From the NCBI GenBank assembly GCA_013399875.1, contig VXAZ01000475.1, forward strand, positions 118,179 to 182,178: a stretch of 64,000 nucleotides of DNA, written 5' to 3'. The DNA comes from Gymnorhina tibicen (Eukaryota; Chordata; Aves; Passeriformes; Artamidae). This document shows, in pieces, positions 61,801-64,000 of the stretch. The notes below the pieces were generated by a model. It was not told the DNA's origin. It made no database searches and was given only the letters and a program-made list of their open reading frames with translations. Positions within the stretch are counted from its first letter, which is position 1; each line of letters begins with the position of its first letter. The position numbers and the translations under genes were made by a program.

Positions 61801-63639
61801 AAAACTGAGAGAGTGCAAAAGTATTTCTACTGTCTCAGCAGATCAGGCTGTAGTCATGCCAGTCTTGATGGGAGCTATACCTTCTCACAGCTCTTTAACC
61901 TGAATTAATTCAACTTTCATCTCCTAGGAATTCTTAAAACTCCCTTTCTTACAATGTGGGAGTATGGGAAGGTAAAGGAAGAGAGCAGAACATAAGGTAT
62001 GCTGAGAGGGGCCTTCAGATGGCTTTTTTGTTTTCACTGTATATTTTCTAAAGAAAGATATCATGCTGATTTGCCAGTTTGAAACCAATGATGAGCTTTC
62101 TGCATTTTATTAAAACATTCAGCTTTTCCAAGGGCTTTTTTCTGAAGACTTAAATTCAGAGTTTTAAAGTAATTACAGAAAAAAAATCAAGGATGACAAC
62201 TTTTCCTGTCATTTGTGCATAATTAAACGGGCAGCTTCATTACATAGCTTTGCCTCAATTTCTGTACTGTTCTGACTGAGAAAATAATTCAGATTAGCAA
62301 CTGAGCAAACTAGAGCTTGAATTTTGCGTTGCACTGACATGAGTGATTTCGCAACTGTTGGTGTGCACCATCTCATTCTCCACTAAATAAGCACAAAATA
62401 CCTTAGGACAAACTATATTGTTCCTGTTAGTAGGTTACTGGTGTTACTGCACAGCAACTTGTGCTGGTATTTCTTACCTCGTATTGTCTTCTTATATTCG
62501 AGCACTGGAAACTCTTTATGTGCAGGAAGTAATAATGAAGTGGTATGGGAACAGCTGCACCAAATCTGCCGAAAAAAAGTCTCCATATGCTATTTTTACT
62601 GTGAGAATCATCAGTCCAGAACAATTATTCTAACATCATCTACGTTTACCTAATTTTAAGATGAAAGCTTGCTGTTCAGCAGATGCCCTTACTCAAATGG
62701 AAGGATTCGACAGCACGGTTTCTCAGGGTTAAAAAGAGCCTTTGCTCACCAGTTAAAAATTAGCAAGCAAAGGTCTACAAAAATGCATCATTGTCCAGAC
62801 TGGTCTACAAGAAGCAAAAGGATGGCAATTTTGTTAAGCATGTAAAGTTGTATTTTGGCTTGTCACAATCTTAAAAGAAGGTTGGAAAAGAGCAAAGACA
62901 ATCATGTTACTAAATAGAAACCGCATTGTTTTCTCATCCATAACCATACTGCGGTGTGCTGTGGGCATGCTATTGATGAACTAAGAATCTATATTTTAAA
63001 AAATAGTTTGTAACACTGCTATTCTTCGATAACAAGGATAGTATTTTCTTACTGAATATACAATTTTTTAAGGATGGAAGCAGTAGGACTGATTTACCTT
63101 ACATAAGTGATTGATTTCTACTAATGTAAACAAAAGCCTGAAATGAAATAAAAGCTCCAATGTCCAAATAATGAGCTCTATCTACATGTTTCAAGGGGAA
63201 ATGTACAATAAACACTGGACATAATGCAATAATCCAAGGCTTTTTTACTGTTATGAGAACTACACATTCTCTACAATTTTGTCAATGCACATCTTTCAGG
63301 AAAAGTAGAGTTAACACTGCTTGAAAATACCCAGTGACACTGTACACCTGTCAAGATGACGTGTCTGTTTCTCTTTAGTTTAGGAAGCATTGTTCATTGC
63401 CATTAACCTAATATTGAAAGTGTCTTCAAATACTGTGCGGTATGTATTGAAATGCATCTGAATTTTTTACAGAACTTCAAGCAATAGCTAGACTTCATAC
63501 CTAGTCCTATGAAATATGACTGTTTTCAGCGAGCTACGTGAACAATGCAACGATTTTTATCCAGCTTGTAACAAAAGCTCTACCAAGCTACGGCAAACTG
63601 CCTCAAAGCTTCCTGACAGCCTCTTAAGTGCTAAACACC
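58900..63639. other. AT-rich sequence upstream of the CpG island, no gene seen
   Basis: Mostly AT-rich with short frames. The longest is a 107-codon plus-strand frame at 59655-59978 that follows a CCTCCCCCAG acceptor-like site and encodes a hydrophobic middle. It lacks a donor and shows no recognisable family. The C-rich quadruplex patch at 61.68 kb is listed separately. Confidence 0.5.
61678..61697 (-). other. G-quadruplex motif on the minus strand within a C-rich tract
   Basis: The plus strand reads CCCTGCCCCCTCCCCTTCCC, so the minus strand carries G-runs of 3, 4, 5 and 3 with loops of 1-2 bases. Short loops predict a stable quadruplex. It sits in a wider C/T-rich patch (about 61.67-61.79 kb) that stands out from AT-rich surroundings and lies about 2 kb from the CpG island. 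Confidence 0.6.
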
Positions 63640-64000
63640 AAGTAAGAACACCAAGTAGCTGCGTGGGGAAGGAGGAATACGTACAAGCAACCGCGTCGCG
63701 CTGCTTTGCCTCTGCGGCTACAGTGGATGGAGCACGTTAATTTTGGTTCTGGCTGCCGGACACCGCTGCTCCCGTCACGTTTCCCATCCAAACCCGTCAA
63801 ACGAGCCACGGCTGATGCCAAAACGCGGCGCTGCCCTACAAGCAACAAAGGCGACGCGCAGCCTTGCCTGGGAGGCTCGGGCGGGAAGGAGCTCAGCGGG
63901 CCGGGATCCGGCCCCGGCTGCCGGCCGGGGCAGGCGCTGCGCAGTGCCCGCCGCAGGTCGGGCGGGCGGGTGAAGGGCCGGCCGTGCCCGCCCGGGGCAG
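63640..64000. promoter_or_regulatory. CpG island at right edge, probable promoter or 5' region of the gene downstream of PACRG (QKI by synteny)
   Basis: Base composition changes sharply after about 63.64 kb: CpG dinucleotides, rare elsewhere, become dense, and after 63.88 kb the sequence is almost all G and C. GC-box-like motifs (GGGCGGGCGGG at 63960-63970) and a CTGCGCAGTGCC element resembling half of an NRF1 site are present. There is no convincing coding frame; open frames here are the usual product of GC-rich DNA. In vertebrates QKI lies downstream of PACRG in the same orientation and has a CpG-island promoter, so this is probably its 5' flank or start. A divergent minus-strand transcript is also possible. 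The QKI assignment is inference from gene order. Confidence 0.75.
63960..63977 (+). other. G-quadruplex motif in the CpG island
   Basis: Four runs of three G separated by C, C and TGAA (GGGCGGGCGGGTGAAGGG) satisfy the usual G-quadruplex pattern on the plus strand. It overlaps GC-box motifs, as is common near transcription starts. Confidence 0.6.

Noticed and set aside
62880..62935. AAGGTTGGAAAAGAGC resembling a CR1 tail
   Set aside because: Only the first dozen bases match; the diagnostic downstream blocks and terminal octamer are absent.

Overview
The window looks like avian chromosomal DNA. Two degraded CR1-type LINE tails (about 7.76-7.98 kb and 10.11-10.21 kb), low repeat density, AT-rich non-coding sequence and a CpG island confined to one end all fit a bird; a crocodilian or turtle is less likely but not excluded. 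There are no bacterial-style genes, operons, tRNAs, rRNAs or CRISPR arrays. Nearly all of the open reading frames look like chance frames.

One protein-coding segment is recognisable with confidence: the last coding exon of PACRG (parkin co-regulated gene), plus strand, 15276-15430. It follows a very strong polypyrimidine tract and acceptor, encodes 50 residues that match the conserved PACRG C-terminus from memory, and ends in TAA. Candidate poly(A) signals follow at 15441, 15721 and 15910. Positions 1-15275 are therefore best read as the 3' part of the final PACRG intron, and the 48 kb to the right as intergenic DNA.

In vertebrates the next gene downstream of PACRG is QKI, in the same orientation. 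The CpG island that starts near 63.64 kb and runs off the right edge fits the QKI promoter and 5' region. That assignment rests on gene order, since no QKI coding sequence is visible.

Layout: 1-15275, AT-rich PACRG intron with two CR1 remnants and a few splice-site-flanked short frames. 15276-15950, PACRG terminal exon and 3' region. 15.95-18.7 kb, AT-rich intergenic. 18.7-32.6 kb, a visibly GC-richer block with long but unconvincing ORFs, some exon-like segments with good splice sites, and a small orphan CpG cluster at 30.5 kb. 32.6-34.75 kb, a purine-rich strand-asymmetric stretch. 34.75-47 kb, mixed intergenic. 47.0-48.1 kb, an exon-like segment followed by a homeodomain-site-rich AT stretch that may be a conserved enhancer. 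48.1-63.6 kb, AT-rich QKI-proximal sequence with an exon-like segment at 58.7-58.9 kb carrying good splice sites on both strands. 63.64-64.0 kb, CpG island.

No new multi-gene system is visible. The most useful leads are the divergent PACRG C-terminus, the two-strand splice locus at 58.8 kb, the spliced-exon candidates at 18.7-21.9 kb and 30.5 kb, and the putative enhancer at 47.6-48.1 kb. All assignments come from reading the sequence; no alignment or search was run.
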